Assembly: GCA_016711825.1 (NCBI GenBank)
Contig: JADJSG010000010.1
Span: forward strand, 167,001-231,000
Length of the DNA stretch: 64,000 nt
Direction: 5' to 3'
Origin: Bacteroidota bacterium
GTDB taxonomy: Bacteria; Bacteroidota; Bacteroidia; Chitinophagales; Chitinophagaceae
A program made the position numbers and the translations under genes. Of this stretch, positions 41,108-50,831 are shown one piece after another (position 1 is the first letter of the stretch; each line of letters begins with the position of its first letter). The notes beneath the pieces were generated by a model. That model saw only the letters and a list, made by a program, of their open reading frames with translations. It ran no database searches and was not told the DNA's origin.

Positions 41108-41809
41108 ATGCATTTATTAAAAAATACCCTCACACCCGTTTATCACTTATTGTTTCCCAACCTATGCAATGGCTGTGGCAATGAACTGCTAAGTAACGAA
41201 GCCACTATATGCACCACATGCATTAGTACGCTTCCGCTTACAAAATTTCACCTCATCATCAATAATCCATTTGAACAAAAACTAGCCGGAAGGGTAAACA
41301 TCGAACATGCCACCGCTATGTACTATTTCAACAAAGGCGGAGTAATACAAGAACTGTTGCATGGACTCAAATACCAGCAAAAACAAGCTATTGGCGCCTT
41401 ATTGGGAATGTATTTTGCAAAACAATTGCTGGATGTGAGATGGATAGCTGATATCGATATCGTAATACCAATTCCTCTTTCTAAACAAAAAATGAAGATG
41501 AGGGGTTTCAATCAAAGTACTTGTATTGGTGAAAGTTTTGCAGCACACCTCAATAAACCACTCGATACCACATCGGTGGTACGTTTGAAAAATACCGCTT
41601 CGCAAACCCATAAAACAAGGGTAGAAAGAATGGACAATGTAAAAGATGCCTTTATGGTAACCTCTCCCAATACCTTGCAACATAAACATATCATGCTTAT
41701 TGATGATGTAGTAACCACAGGAGCTACTTTAGAGGAATGTGCCCAAGCCATTCTTAAAATCGACGGTACCAAAGTAAGCATCGTAACATTAGCCTATGCC
41801 ATTGAGTAA
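41108..41809 (+). CDS. comF: ComF-family phosphoribosyltransferase-like protein
   Basis: A 233-residue ComF/GntX-type protein linked to DNA uptake or nucleotide salvage. An N-terminal zinc ribbon (NLCNGCGNELL, TICTTC) precedes the amphipathic Phe/Asn region and a type I phosphoribosyltransferase domain (IPIPLSKQKMKMRGFNQST). The PRPP loop MLIDDVVTTGATLEE is present. It starts 25 bp after radA, which suggests joint transcription of radA and comF, two genes touching single-stranded DNA processing. The substrate is not known. Confidence 0.9.
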   Translation: MHLLKNTLTPVYHLLFPNLCNGCGNELLSNEATICTTCISTLPLTKFHLIINNPFEQKLAGRVNIEHATAMYYFNKGGVIQELLHGLKYQQKQAIGALLGMYFAKQLLDVRWIADIDIVIPIPLSKQKMKMRGFNQSTCIGESFAAHLNKPLDTTSVVRLKNTASQTHKTRVERMDNVKDAFMVTSPNTLQHKHIMLIDDVVTTGATLEECAQAILKIDGTKVSIVTLAYAIE

Positions 41810-41925
41810 GTTCTTGGCTCCTCCTAAACTTAGTCAATTTATATTGGCATATCTATTGATTAATAGGTGCCTTTCTGAAGAATTAGGCTATTTTTAATTT
41901 TAAACTGACAAAAAGAAAGATTTAT

Positions 41926-44337
41926 ATGCAATTTGAACGACATATTTACGCAGATAGCAACGAAGAAATGGATATTATGCCAATAGTGCCACTTACGGAA
42001 GATGAAATGAGCGATGAGGATAAAAAAAAATTACCCGCTGAACTCATCATACTTCCCATACGTAATATGGTGCTTTTCCCCAATGTGGTACTCCCCATCA
42101 CCGTATCGAGAGAAAAATCAATCAAAGCCTTAAACGACGCAGAAAAAAGTGGTAAGTATATCGGTGTGATTGCCCAAAAAGATGCTACCAATGAAGACCC
42201 AGCCTTTGCAGAAATCAATACCATTGGTACCGTAGCTGAAATCATCAAGCAAATAAAAATGCCCGATAACAGCACAACGGTTTTTATCAGAGGACGTATT
42301 CGGTTTAAGATTGATGAATGGACCACAAGCGACCCCTATTTTAAAGCCAAAGTATCGTATCTCGAAGATCAAATACCAGCAAACGACGAGGAATTTACTG
42401 CTATGACTTCATCGGTAAAAGAGTTTGCTGACCAAATCATTAAAAAGTCGAATAATGTGCCCCAGGAAGCAGCTATCATGCTTCGCAATATTGAAAACAT
42501 CTCTTTTCTCAACCACTTTATTGCCAGCAACCTCAATTGCGACAACAAAGAAAAGCAAACCCTCCTTGAAGAAGACGACTTTAAGAAAAGAACCGAAAAC
42601 CTGCTTCGCTTACTGCAACTCGAGCTACAACATGTAGAACTCAAAAACAAAATCAATAATAAAACCAAAGGCGAACTCGACAAGCAACAAAAAGAATATT
42701 TTCTGAATCAGCAACTCAAAGCCATCAAAGATGAACTCGGTGGAGATGGCAACGACCGCGAAATCAGGGATTTGCAAAAACGTGCCGAAGATAAAAAATG
42801 GAGCGAAGCTGCTAAAGAGATGTTTCAAAAAGGGATTGAAAAACTCGAGCGTATGCACCCCTCTACCCCCGATTATTCAACCATCTATAACCATCTCGAT
42901 TTACTGATTGACCTCCCCTGGAATGAATACACCCAGGATGTGTATGACATACGTAAAGCACGCAAAGTACTCGACAATGACCATTATGGTATGGACAAAA
43001 TCAAAGATAGAATACTTGAATACTTAGCAGTACTTAAACTGAAAGGTGATATGAAATCGCCTATCCTTTGTTTTATTGGCCCTCCGGGTATTGGCAAAAC
43101 CTCACTTGGCAAATCTATTGCCAATGCCATCGGTCGCAAATATGTACGCTTTAGCCTTGGCGGCTTGCATGATGAAAGTGAACTACGTGGGCATCGCAAA
43201 ACCTATATTGGCGCTATGCCTGGACGCATCATTCAGTCGCTCCGAAAAGTAAAATCGAGTAATCCCGTATTTATACTAGATGAAATAGATAAACTAGGAC
43301 GCGATTTTAGAGGCGACCCAAGCAGTGCCTTATTAGAAATACTTGACCCTGAGCAAAACCATACCTTTTACGACAATTACTTAGAGCTTGAATACGACCT
43401 TTCGAAAGTACTGTTTATAGCCACTGCCAACAGTTTAAACGAAATACAACCTGCGTTGCGCGATCGTCTCGAAATCATCAATCTCAATGGTTATGCGGTA
43501 GAAGAAAAGTCAGAAATTGCCAAAAAACATTTGCTACCCAAACAAAAAGAAGCCCATGGGCTCAAGAAATACACGATTAAAATGGGGATGCCCGTGATTG
43601 TAAAACTCATACAAGAATACACCCGCGAAAGTGGTGTACGTGAGTTAGAAAGACAATTGGCATCTATCATGCGTAACCTTGCGATGCGAGCCGCGATGGA
43701 TGATGACCTTAAAACGTTTGAGGTAACAGAAGACATGGTAGAAGAGATATTGGGCAAACCAAAATACACCAACGAATTGTACACCAAAACCAATCCACCT
43801 GGGGTAGCCATTGGTTTAGCATGGACCTATGTAGGTGGTGAAATCCTCTTTATTGAAAGTACCGTGAGTGCAGGCAAAGGCGGACTCACCCTTACTGGCA
43901 ACCTTGGCAATGTAATGAAAGAAAGTGCCACTACAGCCCTTGCCTTTATACAATCGCATGCCAAAGAATTACACATTGATGAATCTGTTTTTGAAAAAAA
44001 TAATATTCATATCCATGTTCCTGAAGGCGCAGTACCCAAAGACGGTCCAAGTGCCGGCATCACCATGCTAACCACTATGGTAAGTGTACTCACCGCCAAA
44101 AAGGTAAAGCCTTACTTAGCCATGACAGGCGAAATCACGCTACGTGGACAAGTATTGCCCGTGGGAGGTATCAAAGAAAAAATATTAGCGGCCAAACGAG
44201 CAGGCATGAAAGAAATCATTCTTTGCACCCAAAACGAAAAAGACATTTTAGATATCAACCCTTCATATATCAAAGGGCTCAAATTTCATTATGTCAGCGA
44301 AATGCTTGATGTGCTAAAAATTGCCCTGGTAAAATAA
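41926..44337 (+). CDS. lon: ATP-dependent protease Lon
   Basis: The cytoplasmic AAA+ serine-lysine protease that degrades misfolded and regulatory proteins. The N-terminal substrate-binding LON domain spans about 40-240 (ILPIRNMVLFPNVVLP), followed by a coiled-coil segment. The AAA+ module has Walker A GPPGIGKT starting at Gly385 and GGLHDESELRGHRKTYIGAMPG. The protease domain contains PKDGPSAGITM with nucleophile Ser709 and partner Lys752 in GGIKEK. The length of 803 is standard. Confidence 0.98.
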   Translation: MQFERHIYADSNEEMDIMPIVPLTEDEMSDEDKKKLPAELIILPIRNMVLFPNVVLPITVSREKSIKALNDAEKSGKYIGVIAQKDATNEDPAFAEINTIGTVAEIIKQIKMPDNSTTVFIRGRIRFKIDEWTTSDPYFKAKVSYLEDQIPANDEEFTAMTSSVKEFADQIIKKSNNVPQEAAIMLRNIENISFLNHFIASNLNCDNKEKQTLLEEDDFKKRTENLLRLLQLELQHVELKNKINNKTKGELDKQQKEYFLNQQLKAIKDELGGDGNDREIRDLQKRAEDKKWSEAAKEMFQKGIEKLERMHPSTPDYSTIYNHLDLLIDLPWNEYTQDVYDIRKARKVLDNDHYGMDKIKDRILEYLAVLKLKGDMKSPILCFIGPPGIGKTSLGKSIANAIGRKYVRFSLGGLHDESELRGHRKTYIGAMPGRIIQSLRKVKSSNPVFILDEIDKLGRDFRGDPSSALLEILDPEQNHTFYDNYLELEYDLSKVLFIATANSLNEIQPALRDRLEIINLNGYAVEEKSEIAKKHLLPKQKEAHGLKKYTIKMGMPVIVKLIQEYTRESGVRELERQLASIMRNLAMRAAMDDDLKTFEVTEDMVEEILGKPKYTNELYTKTNPPGVAIGLAWTYVGGEILFIESTVSAGKGGLTLTGNLGNVMKESATTALAFIQSHAKELHIDESVFEKNNIHIHVPEGAVPKDGPSAGITMLTTMVSVLTAKKVKPYLAMTGEITLRGQVLPVGGIKEKILAAKRAGMKEIILCTQNEKDILDINPSYIKGLKFHYVSEMLDVLKIALVK

Positions 44338-44359
44338 TACATCATTTTATAACTTCTTC

Positions 44360-44406
44360 AACCTTCAAGGTCATTAACTGCTTTATGCAATGAAACCTTG
44401 AAGGTT
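44360..44406. repeat. Inverted repeat AACCTTCAAGGT / ACCTTGAAGGTT
   Basis: A perfect 12-bp inverted repeat with a 23-nt loop, 22 bp past lon and followed by T/A. A related second pair, AAACTTTCAAG (44428-44438) and CTTGAAAGTTT (44467-44477), lies just downstream. Together they may terminate lon. The unit resembles interspersed repeats seen in other Bacteroidota genomes. Confidence 0.5.
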
Positions 44407-44594
44407 TTATTTGTTCAGGCGAGATTTAAACTTTCAAGCTTTTATATAGAGCAGCAATATTTAAACCTTGAAAGTTTTTTGATTTTAAAAAAGTTCCCCT
44501 ATTTATCATTTTTATGAATAGTCTATTTCCTATCATCATTTTCGATAGCAAAGTTTGGTGCATAAAACTTTATCTTTATAAAAATAAAAAAACG

Positions 44595-45938
44595 ATGAAA
44601 GCAATTCACTTAGTTTCATTTTTTCTCATTTGTTACATGAGTACCACTGCACAGCATATGGGAATGGTACGGAAAAATTATATTTCTACCTATTATGACA
44701 CATTGCTGAATATAAATATAGACGTACTCGATTCTTCTACGATTCGTTTAGGTTCTGTCAACACTACAACAGGTTTAGTGACGAATGTGGGTCCAGAATA
44801 CAATGCTGCAATCAGCCTTGCAGGAGCTACGATTAACCCATACGCTAATCAATATTACATCAGCGATGGCTACCATTTTTTAACCTTTGATATGGGTAGT
44901 GGCAACATTATTGCTAATCCAAATATAGCAGGGCCATTCCAAACAGCTGCCTTTCAAAACTTTCGATTCAATGCGAGCGATACTATCATCTATGGTTTGG
45001 TACCAAACAATTTTTATTCCACCGTATATGACAGCATTACCATGACCTCCTATCAAGTGCTTGATTCTTCACATATACGATTTGCTTCTTTAAACCCTGT
45101 GACAGGGCAGTATTCGCTCATCGGAAATGTGATCCTCAACAATATGTATACGCTTGCGGGAAATTCCATCGATCCTCATCAAATGGTTTATTATTATTCT
45201 GCAGTAGATACATTTGTTGGGGTCGATTTATATACAGGTAATATTTTTTCACAACCCGCCATTCAGCTTCCTGCCGATACCTATTTTGAAAACTTTACCT
45301 ACAGTTGCGCCGATACAGCTATCTATGGTTTGGCACGAAAAAATTATTACTCTACCTACTATGATAGTTTATTGCAAATGACGATGACTGTATTCGATTC
45401 GGCAACTTCTCGTTTGTCAAAAATTGATCCTAATACAGGGGTTGTTACGTTTATATCACCCACTAGTATAGGATTTGGCGGCACATTGAATGGCAGTAGT
45501 TTTATAGACCCCGTTACCATGACTTATTATTTCAGTACAGGTGCCGATATCGTGGGTGTCTCGTTACAAACAGGTTTAATTACTTCTTCAGTGGCCAAAA
45601 CATTTCAGGCGGGAGCCATGTATTATGATATGATGCGTAGCACGCAAAACTGTTATGGCGCATTGAAGGTTCGTCAAAATAACCCAAGCTCTTTGCCTTC
45701 TGACCTGAATACCCAGGCGTTTTCTGTGAACATCAAGCCAAATCCTGCTACCGACTATGTCACTTTCCAAAGTACATCCCCTATCACTCACATAGAAATT
45801 CGTAATCTGAACGGACAAGTGGTGATGAGAAGCAATGATACAAATATCGATATCTCAAACCTCAATACGGGTGTATATGTCGCCAAAGTTTATACCCGAA
45901 ATGGGAATGTATCCACTTCCAAGTTGGTGAAGCAATAA
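44595..45938 (+). CDS. T9SS type A sorting-domain protein with three internal repeats
   Basis: The start is taken at ATG 44595 because it gives a clean signal peptide (MKAIHLVSFFLICYMSTTAQ). The in-frame ATG 44514 adds 27 unlikely residues. The body has three copies of a repeat of about 105 residues, each with a segment like RKNYYSTYYDSLL followed by a VLDSSTIRLGSVNPxTG-type segment, resembling a beta-propeller. The C-terminal 75 residues (IKPNPATDYVTFQSTSP ... VSTSKLVKQ) are the T9SS sorting domain. It is a secreted or surface protein of unknown ligand with its own terminator. Confidence 0.85.
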   Translation: MKAIHLVSFFLICYMSTTAQHMGMVRKNYISTYYDTLLNINIDVLDSSTIRLGSVNTTTGLVTNVGPEYNAAISLAGATINPYANQYYISDGYHFLTFDMGSGNIIANPNIAGPFQTAAFQNFRFNASDTIIYGLVPNNFYSTVYDSITMTSYQVLDSSHIRFASLNPVTGQYSLIGNVILNNMYTLAGNSIDPHQMVYYYSAVDTFVGVDLYTGNIFSQPAIQLPADTYFENFTYSCADTAIYGLARKNYYSTYYDSLLQMTMTVFDSATSRLSKIDPNTGVVTFISPTSIGFGGTLNGSSFIDPVTMTYYFSTGADIVGVSLQTGLITSSVAKTFQAGAMYYDMMRSTQNCYGALKVRQNNPSSLPSDLNTQAFSVNIKPNPATDYVTFQSTSPITHIEIRNLNGQVVMRSNDTNIDISNLNTGVYVAKVYTRNGNVSTSKLVKQ

Positions 45939-45980
45939 ATGATTAAGAAATTACACTTAAGGCATTAGCCAACTTCTCAC

Positions 45981-46018
45981 CCATTGTATTCGTGCATTGA
46001 TTGCATTCAATACAATGG
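45981..46018 (+). terminator. Intrinsic terminator of the 44595-45938 gene
   Basis: A 10-bp stem (CCATTGTATT / AATACAATGG) with an 18-nt loop followed by a T run, about 42 bp past the stop. Confidence 0.65.
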
Positions 46019-46050
46019 TTTTTTCATAGTAAGTGAATGAAGGATAGTTT

Positions 46051-46120
46051 GGAGCTATTTCCCGCTATTCGTTCCAATCCACGCTTTGGCGTGGGATTTC
46101 CACTGCTATCGGGGCTAGGG
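46051..46120. repeat. REP-like GC-rich palindromic element at the island edge
   Basis: A GC-rich block in AT-rich DNA, centred on the stem CCACGC-TTTG-GCGTGG, with flanks CCCGCTATTC and GCTATCGGGG that partly mirror each other. It looks like the interspersed REP-type elements of Bacteroidota. It lies between the last core gene and the defence island. No second copy is visible at the other edge. Confidence 0.5.
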
Positions 46121-46195
46121 TGATTGGAGTTCAATAAAATTTTAATCTTTTTTTAATTTGAAAGTGTCTGATGCAGAACAATCCAGCACAGAGCT

Positions 46196-46203
46196 TATAT
46201 TTG
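46196..46203 (+). promoter_or_regulatory. Candidate -7 box TATATTTG before the PLD-helicase operon
   Basis: It matches TAnnTTTG and lies 30 bp upstream of ATG 46234. No convincing -33 element. Confidence 0.4.
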
Positions 46204-46233
46204 TTTATTGGATTAAATTCTTAATATAAATCT

Positions 46234-48441
46234 ATGCTAACAGATGTTGAATGGTCTTTGGATAGAGATTATAAAACCAAATCAGAGAATGAACCAATTC
46301 AGTTTTATTTAGAGGCTTTAAGCAATAGTATTGAATTTAGTTTGTTATTGGGTTATTTTAGTTCTGCTGCAATTAGCTTACTTTCAGTTGGTTTTGCAAC
46401 TTTTATTTCAAAAGGCGGAAAAATGAGAAAGATGGTAATTAATCATTTGCTTTCAGCAAAAGATAAAAAGACAATTGTACCTGAGTGGAAAATAATGCCT
46501 GATGAAAAAGAGTATTTGATTTAACAGATGTTGTTTCTTTAGGTAGAGTTCTTAATGAATATGATACACATTTTTTGAATGTTTAGCCTATTTAATATCT
46601 GAAAAACGAATAGAGATTAAAGTTATCAAGCCCAAAAATGGGAATGGCATTTCACATTACAAATCTGGAGTGTTTAGTGATGGGAAGAATTTTGTTGGCT
46701 ATAAGGCATCATGTAATTTCACTTTATATGGTCTATCTGAAAATCTAGAAGAATTAGAAGCTTTTTTGAGTTGGGAAAATGGAAGAAGTAATAAGTTAAT
46801 TAAAAAAGAACTGAAAATAATTGATAACTATTTTTCAGAAAAAGATGATCACTGTTGAATATATCGCAATCAGTGAAATTGAAATAGCACTAAAAAATAC
46901 ATTTTGAAAAAAGATATTAATGAATTGTTAGTTCAAGAAGAACAACTGCTTAAAAGAAAACAAAATATATTTTCAAATCCTAAGCTAAAAAAAATGATTA
47001 CAATGCTAATTAGTGACATTGATGTAATTAGAAGAGCACCTCGATTTCCATATTCAGAAGGTCCACGAGAATATCAGATTAATGCCTATAACAGTTGGGT
47101 AGCTAATAATTACAAAGGAATGTTTGCAATGGCAACTGGGACAGGAAAGACGATTACTTCCTTAAATTGTTTGCTTGAAGATTACAAGAAATCGGGAAAT
47201 TATAAAGCCATTATAACCGTTCCAACAACAGCTTTAGTTAAACAATGGCAAAAAGAATGTGGAAAGTTTAATTTTAAAAATATCGTTACTGTCAGTTCAA
47301 AAGAGAACTGGGATGATAACCTTGCATTTTTTAATACTGCTTCAAAACTTATCGATACTTCGTATGTCGTTATTGTTACCTATGCTTCTTTACCAAGACC
47401 AAAGTTCCAAAGCTACTTTACTCAACTTCCCAAAGACACTATTTTAATTGCAGATGAAACGCACAATTTAGGTTCGCAAGGACTTTTAAGATTGTTGCCA
47501 AATATCCATCTTGAAAAACGAATTGGATTGTCTGCAACTCCACATAGAAAATTTGACGAAGTAGGAAATCAAGCCATTCAAGAGTTTTTCAATGATGAGC
47601 CACCATACATTGTTTCCTATTCAATGGAGGAAGCCTTAAAAATTGGATGGCTTTGTAATTACACTTACTATCCGCATATAGTAAAGCTCACAGACCCAGA
47701 AATGGAGAAGTACAAGGAGCTTTCTCTTCAACTGTTGCGAATGGGCTTATTTGACAAAGAAACTGGAAATTTTAGAAGTACTCCTGAAATTGAAAAGAAA
47801 CTCCTTGAAAGAAAACGAATTATTCACAAAGCAGCCAATAAATTAGAAGCTTTCAAAGCAATTCTAAGAAGTGAATTTGATAAACGAAAGAGCCTGAAAT
47901 ATACATTGATTTATGTGCCTGAGGGGATTGAGGCAAATTATGAAGATGAAGATTTCAGTACTGAAACAGAAGATGAAATCGGGTTAATTGAACTCTACAC
48001 AAAAGCTGTTAGAGATACAGATGACTTCATAATGGTCAGCAGATTTACTTCCAAATCAGATAATCGTGAAGAAATTTTGAAGAATTACGAAGAAGGAAAA
48101 ACTCATGTATTGACTTCAATGAAATGTTTGGATGAAGGTGTTGATGTGCCACGTTCCGAACTAGCAATATTTTGTGCGAGTACTGGTAATCCAAGACAAT
48201 TTATCCAAAGAAGAGGCAGAGTTTTGCGATTGCACAAAGATAAAATTCACGCAACCATTCACGATTTAGTAGTTGTGCCGGAAGTTTCAGATGAAAGCAC
48301 TTTTGAAATGGAAAAAGGGCTAGTAAAAAAGAACTTGAACGAGTGGCTGACTTTGCTAATCTGGCAATGAACAAGACCGACACTTATGAAAAGCTGAAAA
48401 GCATATTGGACTACTACAACCTAAACCTTAACGATTTATAA
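46234..48441 (+). CDS. PLD-nuclease / SF2 helicase fusion, DNA phosphorothioation-associated restriction type (frame interrupted)
   Basis: About 735 residues once corrected. Residues of about 1-200 are a phospholipase-D-like nuclease (LLLGYFSSAAISLL, then the HxK motif in SHYKSGVFSDG). An SF2 helicase follows: Walker A MATGTGKTITS, motif II ADETHN, GLSATPHR, and the motif V/VI region LDEGVDVPRSEL and QFIQRRGRVLR. This order matches what annotators call DNA phosphorothioation system restriction enzyme. Missing bases occur at 46505-46509, 46571-46576, about 46851-46857, 46892-46897 and 48325-48330. After the last fix the C terminus reads ADFANLAMNKTDTYEKLK and ends at 48441. It may instead be a decayed gene, but every break except 46851 is in a homopolymer. 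Confidence 0.82.
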
Positions 48442-48452
48442 AAATTATTCTT

Positions 48453-48683
48453 ATGGCAAGAAAAGACGATATACTTAAAAGTTTTTTAACCCACGAACTG
48501 CTTGAAACGAAGTACGAGCTAAAAAAAGATGAACTTCCAAAAACAGTAAGGGAAGCCTTAAATTCCGACATTCCCATAGTTAAAGCAATAGCTCTAATTG
48601 TGGAGGGGTTAGAAAAGTCGCCAAAAGCAACTGATAATGAATTAAGAATCAGTGTCCTTCATTTTTTAAATACTGCAATATGA
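48453..48683 (+). CDS. Small protein of the defence operon, unknown function
   Basis: 76 residues, mostly helical and charged (LTHELLETKYELKKDELPK, SDIPIVKAIALIVEGLE). I do not recognise the family. It starts 11 bp after the helicase stop. Its stop overlaps the next start by ATGA (48680-48683), so translation is coupled to the SMC-like ATPase. This suggests a subunit or adaptor made in step with it. Confidence 0.75.
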   Translation: MARKDDILKSFLTHELLETKYELKKDELPKTVREALNSDIPIVKAIALIVEGLEKSPKATDNELRISVLHFLNTAI

Positions 48684-50830
48684 TTATAAAGAAAATACAA
48701 ATTGAAAATTACGTTTGTTATTATGATATCAAATCTTTTGAATTATCGGAGGGTTTAAACATAATTCTTGGTGCAAATGGAGAGGGAAAAACTAATTTTT
48801 TTGAAGCTGTTGATTGGCTTTTCAATGGTATTAATCGTGATTTAGAAATGCTTGTTTCAAAAAAAAAATTAGAAGAAACAGAAGTTGGAGATAGTTTTCG
48901 AGTAAGAGTTTCAATGACTGTTGAACAATATGGGGAAAGGAGTATCATAACAAAATCTTTTTTAGTAAATAAAGAAAAAGCAAATGAGTGTTCAACTTCA
49001 AGTTTTATGATTGAAGGTATTTCTGAAAATACTTCAGGAGAAAGAACACAAGTTGATGGCCAAACCCTTTTGGATAGAATATTCCCATTTCAGATCCGGA
49101 AATATTCTATGTTCAAAGGTGAAGCGGAACTCAATATTTTTGAGAGTGACAAAGCTTTAACAAATCTTATTGAACTTTTTTCTGAAGCAAAGTACTATGA
49201 TAAATACTCTGAAAAAGGAGCTTTACTTCGAGAAAAAGCTGAAAAAGCAGTTGAGGATTCTTCTAAGCTAGACAAAAAGAATGAAGTACTTTATAGAAAA
49301 CTTGAAACCGAAATACTTTTTTGGGAAAAAGAGAAAACAAAATATCAAGTTCATTTAAACTCTACAGAAGAAGAGATTAGAAAGATTGAAGGAAATTTAC
49401 AATTAGCAGAAAGTCACGTAAGCAACGCAGATGCTTTAGAAATACTTATTAAACGAATAAAAAATATTGAAAATCAAATTTCCACTAATCTTGAAAGGAT
49501 AGATGAGAATTATACCACTTCCCTTTTTGATGAAAATTGGATTCTAGTAAATTTTGAACCTTTCCATAAAGAATTTGCAGATAAAATTGCAGCTCATAGC
49601 AAAAAAAGAAGAGAACTTCAGTCAAATTTTGACAAACAGAAAGGAATTAAAGAAGGAGTTAAAAAAGCTAAGGAAGAGTTATTAAATAATGCTGTACCTC
49701 TTCCTATTGGGGTCCCTTCAAAATCACATATGGAAGAAATGCTAAATGATGAAATTTGTAAAGTGTGTAATCGGGAAGCGAAAAAGGGATCTGAGGAATA
49801 CAAGTTTATGATGAAAAGACTTAAAACCTATTTAAAAAGTCAAGTAATCGAAGATAATGAACCTGATAAGGATGAACCTTTTTTTAAGTTTGATTATACC
49901 AACAGACTTGATAATTTGAGTATTAGCCACGAAGACAACTTGAAAAATCTTAGACTTATTAGAACTAAAATAGAAGATGTTTTTGAATTTAATGACGACC
50001 GCAAAAAAGTCAATGAAGAGCTCAATGAACAACTAGAAAAAGAAAAAACCGAAAGAGACCGTATTTTAGGCAACTCAAGTATTGCAGAAGAAAAATTAAT
50101 TGATGTTCTTAAAAATTATAATGCTTGGCAAAGAGACCTAAAAAATCGAAACCAAGACCATGTTGACTATACAACGAAATTAAAAAATATCGAATCTGAA
50201 TTAAAGATTAAAAAAGAAGAAAAAGACAAAATTGATATTAATTCAGCTAACTCATTCTTGATAAAAACAAGAAATATATTGCGTGTTATTGAAACTATCT
50301 TCATTGACACAAAAGAGAAGAAGTTTGATGAATTCATTGAAAAACTTCAAACTAAATCAAACAACTTTTTCAAAACTATCAATATCGATGCTTTCACGGG
50401 AACCATCGTTTTCAAAAGGCAAAATAAACTTAATCGCACAATTACTGAAGTTGAATTGCAAGAAGATGGCAGAACTTTTCATAAGCCAAACCAATCATTA
50501 TTAACTTCAATGCATATTGCAATTTTATTTGCTATTTCTGAATTAGCTTCCGAGATTAAACAAGAAAATTTTCCATTAATTTTTGATGCCCCAATTTCGT
50601 CATTTGACGAAAACAAAAAACCTGAATTCCTAAATTTAATTTATACAACTGGCAATCAAAAAATTCTTTTGATTAAAGATTTTGTTATAAAAAATAATAT
50701 TACAAAAGAACTTCACATCAGTAAGGATTTTGATATTGTGAGAAGAGATAAGGCATTTTGGGTTAAACTTGAAAGGCCATTTGATGAGAACAATTTAAAA
50801 ACAATTAACTCGCATATAATTACATTATAA
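48680..50830 (+). CDS. SMC/RecF-like AAA ATPase, DndD-like
   Basis: A 716-residue ABC-type ATPase of the Rad50/RecF/DndD group. The N-terminal Walker A is GANGEGKTNFFE. Long coiled coils flank a CxxC hook-like motif (CKVCNREAKKG, around residue 360). The C-terminal half carries the signature-like NQSLLTSMHIAIL and Walker B with D-loop (PLIFDAPISSFDENK). DndD in phosphorothioation systems has this layout, but here it is in the operon of the restriction-like helicase, not with the DndC-like gene. It probably acts on DNA ends or nicks and powers the system. Assignment to SspG/H or DndD itself is open. Confidence 0.85.
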   Translation: MIIKKIQIENYVCYYDIKSFELSEGLNIILGANGEGKTNFFEAVDWLFNGINRDLEMLVSKKKLEETEVGDSFRVRVSMTVEQYGERSIITKSFLVNKEKANECSTSSFMIEGISENTSGERTQVDGQTLLDRIFPFQIRKYSMFKGEAELNIFESDKALTNLIELFSEAKYYDKYSEKGALLREKAEKAVEDSSKLDKKNEVLYRKLETEILFWEKEKTKYQVHLNSTEEEIRKIEGNLQLAESHVSNADALEILIKRIKNIENQISTNLERIDENYTTSLFDENWILVNFEPFHKEFADKIAAHSKKRRELQSNFDKQKGIKEGVKKAKEELLNNAVPLPIGVPSKSHMEEMLNDEICKVCNREAKKGSEEYKFMMKRLKTYLKSQVIEDNEPDKDEPFFKFDYTNRLDNLSISHEDNLKNLRLIRTKIEDVFEFNDDRKKVNEELNEQLEKEKTERDRILGNSSIAEEKLIDVLKNYNAWQRDLKNRNQDHVDYTTKLKNIESELKIKKEEKDKIDINSANSFLIKTRNILRVIETIFIDTKEKKFDEFIEKLQTKSNNFFKTINIDAFTGTIVFKRQNKLNRTITEVELQEDGRTFHKPNQSLLTSMHIAILFAISELASEIKQENFPLIFDAPISSFDENKKPEFLNLIYTTGNQKILLIKDFVIKNNITKELHISKDFDIVRRDKAFWVKLERPFDENNLKTINSHIITL

Positions 50831-50831
50831 A

